64,000 nt of DNA from Telmatactis stephensoni (lineage: Eukaryota; Cnidaria; Anthozoa; Actiniaria; Isophelliidae), in assembly GCA_029948255.1 (NCBI GenBank), contig JALIZF010001577.1:310001-374000 (forward strand), in the 5' to 3' direction. Position numbers and translations under genes: made by a program. The notes under the pieces were generated by a model. That model made no database searches. It worked only from the letters and a program-made list of their open reading frames with translations, and was not told the DNA's origin. Positions 25,226 to 36,272 of this stretch are shown in pieces. How positions within the stretch are numbered: position 1 is the stretch's first letter; each line of letters begins with the position of its first letter.

Positions 25226-25961
25226 ACTTTGAGTCAAGCAATCTTAATCGATCTAGAAATTCAGAAGTAAATTAAAGTCGAGAGTTACTCAAGCTTCATA
25301 TGTTGTTAGCAATCATCTGGTAGTGAGTAAATAGATTTAAATAGACTATGAGTTTGTTAGGGGCTTCCAAAGTGTGAATTTTAAACAATTTGCCTGCCAA
25401 ATTTTAAACAATTTGTCTGATTGCTTACAACACATGAAACTTGAGTAACTAATTAATATGTTACATTTTTATTTTGTGTTTGGGATGTTACACTACAATA
25501 AACAGTTACAATTTTCAGCTACAAATACCTTTTGCTTCTGGAGCATCTGGATTTTCCTTTGACTTTATATAGATACTCTTCTTCTCCATTTCTGAGTTAA
25601 CAACTGTCCCCCTCATAGCTGGGGCAATTATGGGCGGAACCTCACCAACAATCACTTCATCACAGGCACTAACGCTGTCAGTGGTAAAGAGCAGTCTTTC
25701 GATCCACATGGTTTTTTCTCTCCGAAGGTATTCCTCAAGTGGAATAGGGACCCCATTTTCAGATTTTTCATACTTGACCTATAGAGAACAAATTTTACAG
25801 TGTGAATTTTACATCTGCGGTCATAGGGACCACCCTCATTCGAGAGAGTGCTTAGTCTTTAAGCCCCAGGTCTTGGGGTTGAGGCTAAGTGGTATTTTAC
25901 ACCTGTAGTGTGAATATCAGCTCCACTCGGGTTGTCTTATTCTGGAAATTCCTTAAATTCC

Positions 25962-26048
<87 letters not shown>
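25962..26048. repeat. (TTA)n microsatellite
   Basis: About 29 uninterrupted TTA units end immediately before the 5' region of the R4/Dong-like retrotransposon. The open frames through it on both strands are artefacts of the repeat. Confidence 0.95.
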
Positions 26049-26049
<1 letters not shown>

Positions 26050-29000
26050 TTTTTTTTTATTACATCGAGCAGAGGCGGTAAGACGTGCTCTGTACATGTA
26101 AGCAGTTTAATTGCTATTTTCATACTTGAATCGTCTTTTATTATATCCATTTAGTCATCAAACAAGTCTTCTCAAGTTTATGGATCATGATTCGTTCAAA
26201 TTTTATTTTAATGTTACTCGTTTGTGTCGTTTGTTCGTTTTGTGGCAAAGACTTCACTACGCTGGGTCGCCATTCTTGGCGTTGTAAACAACGGATTAAT
26301 CAAGCGGATCAAGGTCGCTCTGGTGTTAATGTCGCAAGGCAAATACCCGTAATTCACCCTCCAGTTGGTTCTGCAAACTCCAATGTTGTCAAATGTTGCT
26401 GTGGTAAGAACTGTAAAGGAGTGAGAGGTTTGAAGATGCACCAGCGAAGCTGCAGAACTGTACTTGGTCTCAACGACGAATTACGTGCTGATCTTGAAGA
26501 ACAAATTTCAAACGACTCTACAAATATCCCCTTAGATGATTTTATTAACGATGATTACTCTACTGACACTGATGAAACTCAACCACAATTAAAGAAAGGT
26601 ATAAATCTTCCAAAAAATGATTTCGACTGGTCAACGGCCAATGATTATTTCAAAATTGCCCTTCTTTTGAATGCGCCAATCGGATCACAAGATGTCAATT
26701 CAAACATCAAGCATCTGAATGAAGTTGTTTATAACTACTTTGTTGAAAATTGTGGCCAAATCGAGAAATCCAATAACAATGCCTTTGCTAGTAAATACAA
26801 AGACTATTCTGTAAAAGGGCTAAAGAACGTTTTAAAGCAGTTAAAGACTACTAACGGCGCTGATGTTAACGAGATTAAATTTGTGTCCCGTGTTTTGCGT
26901 GACAAGTTGCGTAAAGATGTCACTTCTGATTCAAACCAGGAACAATGCAACGAAGTTAATCACGACAAGGCTATTAATAACAGTTTTTGGGGATATGTTA
27001 AAAATATTCTCAACAAAAGTAAATCCGTTCTCCCCACCTTCAATATGGTAGAGTGTGCTTCATATTTCCGTAAAACTCTCTCTGCAGTCATCCCAAACAA
27101 GTTGTTTATTATTCCAAGCTGGATCCCTAGTCTACCTGCACCTGAAGTTCCTTATAACCTTGATCCTCCTACCTACGAACAAATTACTAATGTCATCCGT
27201 AAAATGAAAGCGTCTGGATCTCCATGTCCTCTTGATCAACTCTCCATTATATGCTTCAAACGCTGCCCTGCTTTGCGGTCTTATCTGGCTGAAATTATAC
27301 ACCAAATTTGGTCATCTGGTTCTGTTCCCTCTGAATGGAAAAAAGCGTGCACTATATTAATCCATAAAAAAGGCAACACTAATAATCCTGCAAATTTTCG
27401 CCCCATCACTTTAGAATCCATACCTTTAAAAGTGTTTACCTCGTGTCTCCGTAACTCGATCTTCCGTTTTCTCACTGTCAACAATTTAATTGAGCATAAC
27501 ATCCAAAAAGGTTTTACCCCTGGTTTATCAGGAACCTTGGAACACACTTCACAGATGGCAAACATCATCAACAAAGCTCGCATTAAACAACGCTCCTTGG
27601 TCATAACTCTATTAGATCTTAAAAATGCTTTCGGTGAAGTCCATCATAATTTGATCCAATCTGTCCTCGCTTATCACCACATTCCTGAACACATTAAAAC
27701 CCTTATCAAAAGCTTGTACACTGACTTTAAAACATCCATCATCACTCATGATTTTAATACTCCATTTATCACTGTTGGTCGTGGTGTCCTCCAAGGTGAC
27801 TGCCTTAGTCCTTTACTGTTTAATCTGTGTTTCAATACCTTCATCCAGCATATTAAAGCAGATAAATACCGTCAGTTTGGATTCTCCTTTAAAGATATTG
27901 GCCTGTTTTTAAACCCTATTCACTGGTTTCAATTCGCCGATGATGCTGCTGTGATAACTGGTCTGGAATCTGAAAACCAACATCTCTTAAATCGTTTCAG
28001 TATATGGTGTAAGTGGGCTGACATGATTGTTAGGGTGGATAAATGTAGCACTTTTGGAATAAAGAAATACGTCACTAAATCAGTTCAATACCTCCCGAAA
28101 CTTATTATTAACAATGCCCTCGTCCCTTGTGTTAAAATTGGAGAGTCTTTTAAATACCTGGGACGATATTTTGATTTTGATATGTCTAACCAAATGCACA
28201 AGTCTGAATTAACTACTCTTGTTGATGACCTGATGTCTGACATTGACCTCAAGCCACTTCATCCCAAGAATAAAATACTTCTATATAATCGCTATGTACT
28301 CTCTAAAATATCTTGGCATTTCACCTGTGCTGATCTGTCTAAAACATGGATCGTTGAAAACCTCGACTCAGTGGTTCTTCAATATATTCGTAAATGGCTA
28401 GATGTACCTATATCTGGAACACTCAGTAACGTTTTTCTTCCACATAACAAATTTGGTTTAAATATCTGCCCCCCTTCAATTAAATTCACGCAGTGCCAGA
28501 CAGTTCTACGTAAAGCTTTAAAAATGTCGCCAAATAATTCAGTAAGTGACCTTTGGAAATCAACAAGCTGTTTCACAAATCTCCAATATGACGCATATAA
28601 TTCAACTAAGGACGTCATTAAGGATTTCCAGAAGGATCAAGAAGATAAGCAATTAAATCGTCTCGTTTCTCAAGGTTTCTTTTTCCGTAGTGTCATTGAA
28701 AGCTCACTGTCCAAGATAAACTCCATTTGGTCTTCAGCTCAATCTAGTCTGCCAAAAAACATCTTTAACTTCACTATACGCTATATGAACAACACTCTAC
28801 CCACACGTAAAAATCTCACAAAGTGGGGATTGTCTTCTAGCCCTGAATGCACTTTTTGTCTACTGCCGGAATCTCTTCTACATGTCGTTTCTGGATGCAA
28901 AGCCTATCTCGATCAAGGCCGTTTTACCTGGAGACACGACTCTATCCTTAATTTCCTGGCCAAATCCTTACAAGGTGTTAATGGTTACTCTCTTTATGCT

Positions 29001-29605
29001 GATTTAGCTGGTTTTGTAAGCCCCTCTGTATTGACTGGCGATGATTATCGTCCTGATCTACTAATGTCAGCAGCAAATAAAACTTTGTACATTCTTGAAT
29101 TGACGGTTGGATTTGAATCTAACCTGCAAACTAATATAGCTCGCAAAAAAGCCAAATACAAAGACTGTGTAAATATGTTATCTAACCAATTTAGAAAAGT
29201 AATTTTTGTCAACTTGTCTGTCAGCGCGCTTGGTGTGTTTGCTAAAGACTCTGGCAGCTTTGTTACAATGTTAGATGATCTGGGCTTTGACAGCAAATGT
29301 AAGCAATATATAATCAAATCAGTGATAAAAATAGCAATACGATCAACCTACTATATCTTTTGCTGTAGGAACAAAGAATGGCAAAACCCAGACTTCATAA
29401 AATACTGAGAACGTGTTTTTGTTGTTGTTGTTGTTTTGTTTTCAATAGTATTTGTTTGTTGTCAAATTGTATCGTTAATTTCCCATTACTATAGTATTAA
29501 GTTTACGATTCAAGTAGCCAACTGTGAATTACCTACATGTAGTGAGATTCACAATTGTAGTTTTTAGGCAAAAACGTAATAAAGTTTCCATTATTATAAC
29601 AATAA
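26049..29605 (+). mobile_element. R4/Dong-like non-LTR retrotransposon, apparently full length
   Basis: A short 5' region follows the (TTA)n array, then comes a single 3.2-kb ORF and about 200 bp of 3' region ending near a tattataac tract. The element lies antisense in an intron of the HMGXB3-like pseudogene. The exact ends are estimates. Dong of Bombyx is known to insert into TAA repeats, and the adjacent array fits that habit. Confidence 0.65.
26187..29408 (+). CDS. Retrotransposon polyprotein: zinc fingers, reverse transcriptase, restriction-like endonuclease
   Basis: The ORF is 1073 aa and uninterrupted. Two N-terminal CCHC-like fingers (CSFCGKDF...GRHSWRC near residue 17, and CCCGKNCKG...KMHQRSC near 70) probably bind DNA. 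The reverse transcriptase shows PANFRPITLESIPLKVF, KGFTPGLSGTLEHT, LDLKNAFGEV, GVLQGDCLSPLLFN and FADD at 583-586. After it come a knuckle CTFCLLPESLLHVVSGC from residue 888 and an endonuclease motif RPD at 955-957, E971 and a downstream KKAKY. An endonuclease of this kind located C-terminal to the RT defines the R2/R4/NeSL-type elements, which reverse transcribe at a nicked target. The start is the first ATG in frame (26187). The intact ORF suggests a young copy. Confidence 0.9.
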   Translation: MIRSNFILMLLVCVVCSFCGKDFTTLGRHSWRCKQRINQADQGRSGVNVARQIPVIHPPVGSANSNVVKCCCGKNCKGVRGLKMHQRSCRTVLGLNDELRADLEEQISNDSTNIPLDDFINDDYSTDTDETQPQLKKGINLPKNDFDWSTANDYFKIALLLNAPIGSQDVNSNIKHLNEVVYNYFVENCGQIEKSNNNAFASKYKDYSVKGLKNVLKQLKTTNGADVNEIKFVSRVLRDKLRKDVTSDSNQEQCNEVNHDKAINNSFWGYVKNILNKSKSVLPTFNMVECASYFRKTLSAVIPNKLFIIPSWIPSLPAPEVPYNLDPPTYEQITNVIRKMKASGSPCPLDQLSIICFKRCPALRSYLAEIIHQIWSSGSVPSEWKKACTILIHKKGNTNNPANFRPITLESIPLKVFTSCLRNSIFRFLTVNNLIEHNIQKGFTPGLSGTLEHTSQMANIINKARIKQRSLVITLLDLKNAFGEVHHNLIQSVLAYHHIPEHIKTLIKSLYTDFKTSIITHDFNTPFITVGRGVLQGDCLSPLLFNLCFNTFIQHIKADKYRQFGFSFKDIGLFLNPIHWFQFADDAAVITGLESENQHLLNRFSIWCKWADMIVRVDKCSTFGIKKYVTKSVQYLPKLIINNALVPCVKIGESFKYLGRYFDFDMSNQMHKSELTTLVDDLMSDIDLKPLHPKNKILLYNRYVLSKISWHFTCADLSKTWIVENLDSVVLQYIRKWLDVPISGTLSNVFLPHNKFGLNICPPSIKFTQCQTVLRKALKMSPNNSVSDLWKSTSCFTNLQYDAYNSTKDVIKDFQKDQEDKQLNRLVSQGFFFRSVIESSLSKINSIWSSAQSSLPKNIFNFTIRYMNNTLPTRKNLTKWGLSSSPECTFCLLPESLLHVVSGCKAYLDQGRFTWRHDSILNFLAKSLQGVNGYSLYADLAGFVSPSVLTGDDYRPDLLMSAANKTLYILELTVGFESNLQTNIARKKAKYKDCVNMLSNQFRKVIFVNLSVSALGVFAKDSGSFVTMLDDLGFDSKCKQYIIKSVIKIAIRSTYYIFCCRNKEWQNPDFIKY

Positions 29606-31616
29606 AAATATAACTACTAATAACCAATATAAAAGTAAATATATACAAACCCCCTTTCTTGAGCAGCAATTTTTTTCATTCCCATCTCCAAGATAGAACT
29701 CGCCAATGATACCACAAATACCACATATGACACTATCAAGTGATCTTTCTGTAATGATTTCAAATGCATAGAAACCATTATACAGAAGCTTTACAAGGTA
29801 CCTCAGCTCAGATGGTGATGGCAATTGGGCCTGTTGATAAATATTTACCATATTTGATAAATAAACCATACCACACATTACAAAACGAAGATTATTTTCT
29901 TGTTTAAAATACCTGGATTAATTTAATTTATTATCATGCTATGCACAATAAGTATAAATTTTAGATTAACAAGCATTACTGCTCTTGTAGCTTGGCAGAA
30001 CATTATGTCAAATTCTCAAGAGGATTGTACATTAAAAGAAGCACCAGTTGTATTGTTACCAGTTGTATTGTCAGATTGCAGAATATTTCAAAATCAAGCT
30101 GAATATTGGTGGTTTTTGCAGTACACTGGAGACGAACAAATGACCACAAATCGTCTCCAAAAACAAACTTCAAGAAGAACAAATTGTCTAATTTGTTTTG
30201 TTTTGTTTGTCAAGATGAACAGGTCAACCAAAATCCGACCTAAATTATAAATTCATACAAGAGGAACCAATTTTACTAGATGATTTGTAAGTTGTTTCTA
30301 GTGTGAATTTGGCCAATATGTATTGTTGTGTCCTATCACTTAGTTTAACGAATTGCACCATGTATCACAACAGATGAAAATACATGAACGTTCAATTATT
30401 GTCAGTGGAGATTAATTTCACAAGCAACATTGGGCCCGTATTTAGTATTTTTTCATAAAAATTTGTGAGTAATTGACCTCATTTTAAGTAAAAGAAAACT
30501 TATGTTATTATTAATCAGTCAAACAAGTGCAAACTACTTAATTTCCTAGTATATATTGAGAAAGCACAAACTAATATAACACAGTATTGGTGATATCTAA
30601 CATCAGTTGTCTATGGTAGACTACAGTTGTCAAGTATTATTAAAGGTCCATTGAAAACTGTGTTTGATTGGAGGATTTAGACCACAGTTGTTCTACTGCC
30701 CTGTGATTGGTCAGTTTTAACAACACTGTCTATTCCATTTTCTTTTGGGTCATTCCAGTTTGTTTTTTGGGGACGTCTGTTTATAATACTGAATATTACC
30801 TACCTCGTCTTTCTGGTAACACCATGCTTGCATTTTGCTTTCGATGGCCAAGGAAATTGGAACTCCTCTTTTAAATTCTTCCCTCCATTCTAACAACACT
30901 TGAAATGTCACCAGAATTTTGTCACCGATGTTAAAGAGACCTTACATGTAAGAAATAAAGATAAAAAAGGATTACATTTCGAGTGTCTTAATTTGCACCA
31001 AACATACAACTAAACTAACCGATATTGAAGGGCCAAACTTGATGAATTGCTTTGCAATCCCTGTTCTTGCACTCCTTCACCTTTATGATGCACTCATGGA
31101 ATGGATTTAAGTTTGAAAGAAGATACGACTTTCCTCTACTACCAGGGTGCCTTATTGGATCTCCAAGGGCCGAGTTACAAAGGCGACACACACTTTCTTC
31201 TGGAATAAATACTGAAGGCCATCCACCCTGAATAAATAAATTAATAGTTAAAATATAAAAGGATCTGTTATTTCCAATTAACTTTTAATTATTTTTTCTT
31301 GACATTTTCCAGGTTACATAACTCCAGCTTGAGGTGCAATTCAGTTTGATTAATGTTACTTTAGGAAGTCACATTATTCAAAAATCCAATACAGAAAATA
31401 ATAAAAATTAAAGTAACACTAGAATTAAATCTTTTTTGATGAAGTCTCTTTACATACCAAACTCAAGTGGAGTACTGTACTTGCATCTAGATGTTGTGCC
31501 TTTTGAAGAACAGTGACTGGTATGACATATGGCAGTGAACGAGATAGGTTGGCAGCAATAGTTGACGCTCGTCTTATGTATGTGTAGTTTCCTGGGCCAG
31601 GTGGTGTGGTAGTGGA

Positions 31617-31880
31617 ATCTTGAGTATTGGTGGTACTGGAAGGTGGACTGGTGGTGGAAGCTTGCGTAGTGATGGTACTGGAAGGTGGCGTGATGGCGGA
31701 AGATTGCATAGTAACAGTACTGGAAAGTGGCGTGGTAGTGGAAGCTTGCATAGTGATGGTACTGGAAGGCGGCATGGTGGTGGAAGCTTGCATAGTAACA
31801 GTACTGGAAGGTGGTGTGGTGGTGGAATCTTGAGTATTGGTGGTACTGGAAGCTTGACGTGTGGTGATGGTGGTAGTTGA
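31617..31880 (-). repeat. 42-bp coding minisatellite
   Basis: Units of 42 bp (tggtactggaaggtgg...) are repeated about six times. Read on the minus strand in the HMGXB3-like frame they give 14-residue units such as ITMQASTTTPLSST, a Thr/Ser/Pro-rich linker. Because 42 is a multiple of three, the other frames stay open too, which explains several overlapping ORFs here. Confidence 0.85.
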
Positions 31881-33456
31881 AGGTGATGTAGCTGTGGTAC
31901 TTGGGTGTGGTGTTTGGTGAAGAACACAGAGAATAATATGTTGGTGGATACATAATTTTTTTCATCGGACTTGTTTCGCAGAGCCACTAAGGGTGTTGCA
32001 ATTTTTTAATGAACATCTGTAGAAGTTATCATGGGAAAAAACGTGAACCCATCCTAGTGGTGCAGAAGCCAAATGCTTTTGAAGCCACCTTAAGGCATGC
32101 AGGCATGCCTGATGAACACTTAACTATTTCCTCAAGGGCTTCTTTGGTGGTGATATCGCAAGGATAGTTTTCTACTAGCGAAGATATTAGTATCCACTCC
32201 TCTTCTGGAGCACTAGTGTTTGCTATTTTGGCTATATGACTACAGCAAAAATCCTTTACAGAAGAGCTACTGCTACCAACAGTCACATTTCTACCCTTCA
32301 GACATTTTTCTTGGTAACATATTTTTGTGTTTTCGCTTATTACGGCAAAACATCTTGATCCACAAGTATTTGTTAAGATGGAAAAGATGTTGGCCCTTAT
32401 GTAAACACACTCTGGGTTATTTAGTTTTATCCTCTTGTGTGGATTGGGTTGGTATGATCCACCAAGAAAGTGTCCACAACCAGGGCAATTCCTTGGCTTC
32501 CACCTGTTGTGGTACTTTTTGTTGCACTTTACACAGTGACCACTAGAACGTTCTGTCCACGGTTGGAGCTTTTCTATAGGAGCAGTCTGAAAAAAAAAGA
32601 TGATATATGATACATGTAGAATTCACCAACAATTCAATGGGACTGAAAATGTTTAAATTGAAATTCTTATTGAACCACCCTCTGAAGAATCCAAAAAAAT
32701 CAAATTTAGATTACAATCTTTCACAAAATTTGGGTGTACCATGAAAAAACTTTGAGCAAAAACAAATAGCACCACTGAACATTTCCATGAAATGGTGGGT
32801 ACCCTGTAGCCTCCAAGGAAAAACTGTGAGTACCCTGTAATCTCCAGCAAAGAAAATGCTTGATGCTGAAATAAATAAAAACTTAGTCCGTTTGGTGTGT
32901 CTCTGTTTTAACTTTATCAAACAAACTCAGAAAATTCTATTAAAGTACTGTTGGCTATCCAATTCAAGCGATGTAGTAATGACCGAAGGTATATAAAAGA
33001 TAGTTAAAATACTTACATTGCTCTCATACGCGCTGTTTATTTGAATTTTAAATTTTGAAAATCTATCCGAATACGGAATAAAGCTGAGTTACTGTGAATT
33101 TTGAATAATTTTGGCGCGTAATAGTCTGGGCTGTCGCGATTCAAAATGGAGGAACAGCGTGTTAGAACGGCCTGTGCATCATATTTATAAGGAATATTCT
33201 CCTACAGTCCCTACAGCTCGTAGAGATGGCTTAAAACGGGCTTCGAATAAAAATATTCGTTCCTATAATATTTGTTTGAAAGAAGCCCACATCCACAACC
33301 TATTATTTGAAAAGGAAACTGAAGTCAGAGCTGTTGTTTGAATTAGCGTTCAACTTATGATTTGAAAAGGAAACAACAGCTGTTGTCTGAAGCTTACAAG
33401 TTATTATTAAAAAGGAAACAATAACAGAAAAGAAGTACATACATAAGACTTACCAT

Positions 33457-33914
33457 TGATGAATAATCTGGAGCGAGTAAACTTTTCCTACAAGCCAACT
33501 AGGAATGTCTGTGTCCTGTGAATTTCAAAGTGTCACAACAATCTGGTACGTGACGTATGCGCCGATACCACGCTATACCATCTACCGAGTTGAAAAAGTC
33601 TGCAGAGTAAACTATTATACTGGAAGAAGCGTTATAGAAAATGATGAGAAAATGAAGCCGACTTAAAAAGCCCGCGTTACAGCTCTAGTAGTGTGAAGTC
33701 CGAAACTCATATGTGACAATTATTTGGTGACATAAGCGCAGTACCACGCTACGATTGGATAACCATCTTGGCTACATTGGCTACCGGAAACAAAATGTTC
33801 GACCAATGAGAAAGCAGCTTCGTAGAGTAAGGCCTTACTGCCATCTGCTGCAAAAACTGGGTAATGCCTTCATGATAACCGTCACGAAATTAGGCATCCG
33901 AGGGTTGTGCACCA
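33457..33914. other. Non-coding stretch
   Basis: No gene is seen. Short palindromic strings flank gtaccacgctac and similar motifs. The region separates the HMGXB3-like pseudogene from the minisatellite. Confidence 0.4.
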
Positions 33915-34850
33915 TTGAAGGCACCGATGCCCCAGCATTGAGGCACACTGAGACAATGCAGCATCGAGGTACCGAGGCACTGAGGCACAGAGGCATTGAG
34001 GTACCGAGGCACAGAGGCACCGAGACACTGAGGTAATGAGGCACTGAGGCACTGAGGCACTGAGGCACCGAGGTACTGAGGCACTGAGGTACCGAGGCAC
34101 TGAGGCACTGAGGCACCAAAGTATTGAGGCATTGAGACACTGAGGTATTGAGGCACAGAGGCACCAAAGTATTGAGGCACTGAGGCACCGAGGTACCGAG
34201 ACACTGAGGCACCAAAGTATTGAGGCACTGAGACACCGAGGCACTGAGGTACCGAGGCACCAAAGTATTGAGGCACTGAGACACCGAGGCACTGAGGTAC
34301 CGAGGCAGCACCGAGGCAGCACCGAGGCAGCACCGAGGCAGCACCGAGGCAGCACCGAGGCAGCACCGAGGCAGCACCGAGGCAGCACCGAGGCAGCACC
34401 GAGGCAGCACCGAGGCAGCACCGAGGCAGCACCGAGGCAGCACCGAGGCAGCACCGAGGCAGCACCGAGGCAGCACCGAGGCAGCACCGAGGCAGCACCG
34501 AGGCAGCACCGAGGCAGCACCGAGGCAGCACCGAGGCAGCACCGAGGCAGCACCGAGGTACTGAGGCACTGAGACACTGAGGCACCGAGGCAGCACCGAG
34601 GCAGCGAGGCACTGAGGCACCGAGGCAGCACCGAGGCACCGAGGCACTGAGGCACCGAGGCACTGAGGTACGGAGGCAAGGAAGCATTAAGGCAGTATCG
34701 AGGCATTGAGGCACCGAGGTATGGAGGCAAGGAAGCATTAAGGCACTGAGGCACCGAGGCACCAAAGTATTGAGGCACGAAGGCACTTCCGAGGCACGGA
34801 GGCACTGAAGCACCGAAGCACTGTAGCAATGAAGCATTGAAACTCTAAAG
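33915..34850. repeat. Large minisatellite of 8-bp units with an 11-bp-unit core
   Basis: The flanks consist of variants of cactgagg (8 bp). The core at 34302-34554 is exactly 23 copies of gaggcagcacc (11 bp, 253 bp). On the minus strand all three frames stay open because neither 8 nor 11 is divisible by three and no stop triplet occurs in the units. The long Cys/Leu/Ser/Pro-rich ORFs (up to 363 codons) are therefore not evidence of a protein. Confidence 0.92.
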
Positions 34851-35244
34851 CACTTTAGCAACGTAGCTATGTAGCAACGTTGCAGTGTGGCAGTGTTGCA
34901 AATTAGCAGTGTACGTAGCAATATAACAGTGAAACAGTGTAGCAATGTTGTAGTAGTAGCAATATAATGTACATTGTACAATAAACTTGTGCACTTTTGT
35001 GGTTACTGGCTTTTTTGTCAGACCCTTATCGATACTGAGGACACGTAAAATGGCCAAAATCAACATTGGAAGTCTTTTTTTCACTATATCACTTTTAACG
35101 TGTTCACAACTCTTTATTAAAGTTTTGATCTTTAACATTTAATGAAAAGGCATAATCATAATTGGGAGTTTTGTCACAAATCTTTATTAGAGTTTTGATC
35201 CTAGAAATTCCATTTTCGTGAAATGGCTATGTCTTTTTTCACTG
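34851..35244. other. Spacer grading out of the minisatellite
   Basis: The first 130 bp still carry degenerate tagcaa/gcagtg units. No gene or RNA was recognised in the remainder. Confidence 0.4.
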
Positions 35245-35535
35245 TATACACCTATTTCAATTAACGTTGTCGGCAAATAGACTCAAGTCTACGCGACTCA
35301 CCCGAAATGGAGTATGGGTAGGAATTACTAAAACTATGAAACTAAATAAATAGCACGACAATTCTCAACCAGCTAGTGTTGAGCTTATGCAACAAAGTCC
35401 TTTATTCATTGATGCTTAAATAAAGACCAATATGCCTAAAAGACAGTAAATTTTTTCAACTACCCATACACCTTTGCGGTCTAGTCGCGTAGGCTTGAAG
35501 CTTCTCGCCCGACAACATTTTCTGAAATAGGTGTA
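35245..35535. mobile_element. Foldback element (about 290 bp)
   Basis: CACCTATTTCA...CGTTGTCGG and TAGACT-AAG-CTACGCGACT at the left pair imperfectly with AGTCGCGTAGGCTTGAAG and CGACAACATTTTCTGAAATA at the right. Confidence 0.6.
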
Positions 35536-35537
35536 TA

Positions 35538-36163
35538 TAGTCAATTTAAGAAACGTTGTCGGGTCTAAAAACATAGAAGCCGAGACCGAAATGGTGCATG
35601 GGATGTCAATAATTATGTTTTGATTTATTAATTTCAGCTGCAAGCGATAAAAAAGCGAAGCCAAACGAACCGCCAACGCAGGTCCTCAACACGCTTTGGG
35701 CATTTTGCATTGAAGGCAAAGCGTAAATGAATAACTATCCGAATGGACACTAGTGAAAAACGTCTGCGCATGCTCGTAGTCAAGTCTTCGTGCTTTTGTA
35801 AACTTATGCAAATTTCGCTTTTACGCTTGCCTTCAACAATGGTTTTCACAAAATGTCAAAACTTAAGGTTATTTCTTGAAACTTAGGGCCAGTATTCATA
35901 TAATGTCTTCATTAATGCAACATCTTTGTCTTACAAAAGTATACAAGAGAAATTTTATGTATACACCGAGAACACGAACATTTCATTTCAAGCTAAAACT
36001 CACACATTTCTTAAGAAAACATCGTAATATGCACGCATGCGCAGACGTTTTTCACTAGTGTCATCCGAATGTTATTATTGACATCCCAAGCACCATTTCG
36101 GTGTCAGCTTCTATGTTCTATGTGTTTAGATCCGACAACGTTTTTCAATTGACTATATATAAC
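35538..36163. mobile_element. Foldback element (about 625 bp)
   Basis: atagtcaatttaagaaacgt...gacaaacat-type left arm sequence at 35538-35614 pairs with 36075-36163. Inner arms pair too (cactagtgaaaaacgtctgc at about 35749 with its complement at about 36040). It shares the aacgttgtcgg core with the element immediately to its left, so the two are probably related copies. Confidence 0.65.
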
Positions 36164-36272
36164 TTTCAACTCGGTTCACCACTCTTCGTTATCAAAGTTT
36201 TCATATCCTTAAAAGTTCATGAAATCGCCATAATCAAATTAAATAACTGTAACATAAGTCCCTATGTAAGAG

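Larger units (their letters stand above)
25529..32586 (-). pseudogene. HMGXB3-like cysteine-cluster gene, copy 2 (broken)
   Basis: Recognisable exons: 32586-31458, 31227-31020, 30940-30804, 29830-29651 and 25778-25529. A possible first exon, consisting of ATG next to a GTAAG donor, lies at 33456-33454. Conserved parts include the ribbon CVKCNKKYHNRWKPRNCPGC, then ASTIAANLSRSLPYVIP, GGWPSVFIPEESVCRLC, GLFNIGDKILVTF, CGICGIIGEF...GNEKNCC and VNSEMEKKSIYI, all matching copy 1. Lesions: within exon 1 the frame shifts by one base at about 32060-32085 (from VASKAF to LGWVHVFSHDNFYRC), and a TGA at 31964-31962 interrupts the match between SAKQVR and KKLCIHQHIIL. The final exon of copy 1 (GDPALLHKMISSGD...) is absent; the DNA transposon lies where it should be. 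A retrotransposon sits in the last intron. An intron before GGWPS is absent from copy 1. Confidence 0.75.

Noticed and set aside
25889..26101. Poly-isoleucine ORFs on both strands
   Set aside because: Translation of the (TTA)n microsatellite.
29936..30250. Plus-strand ORF of 104 codons
   Set aside because: Lies in an intron of the HMGXB3-like pseudogene, with no recognisable domain.
33835..34981. Three long overlapping minus-strand ORFs (270-363 codons) rich in Cys, Leu, Ser and Pro
   Set aside because: All three frames are open only because the 8-bp and 11-bp repeat units contain no stop triplet; there is no domain, splice context or codon bias.
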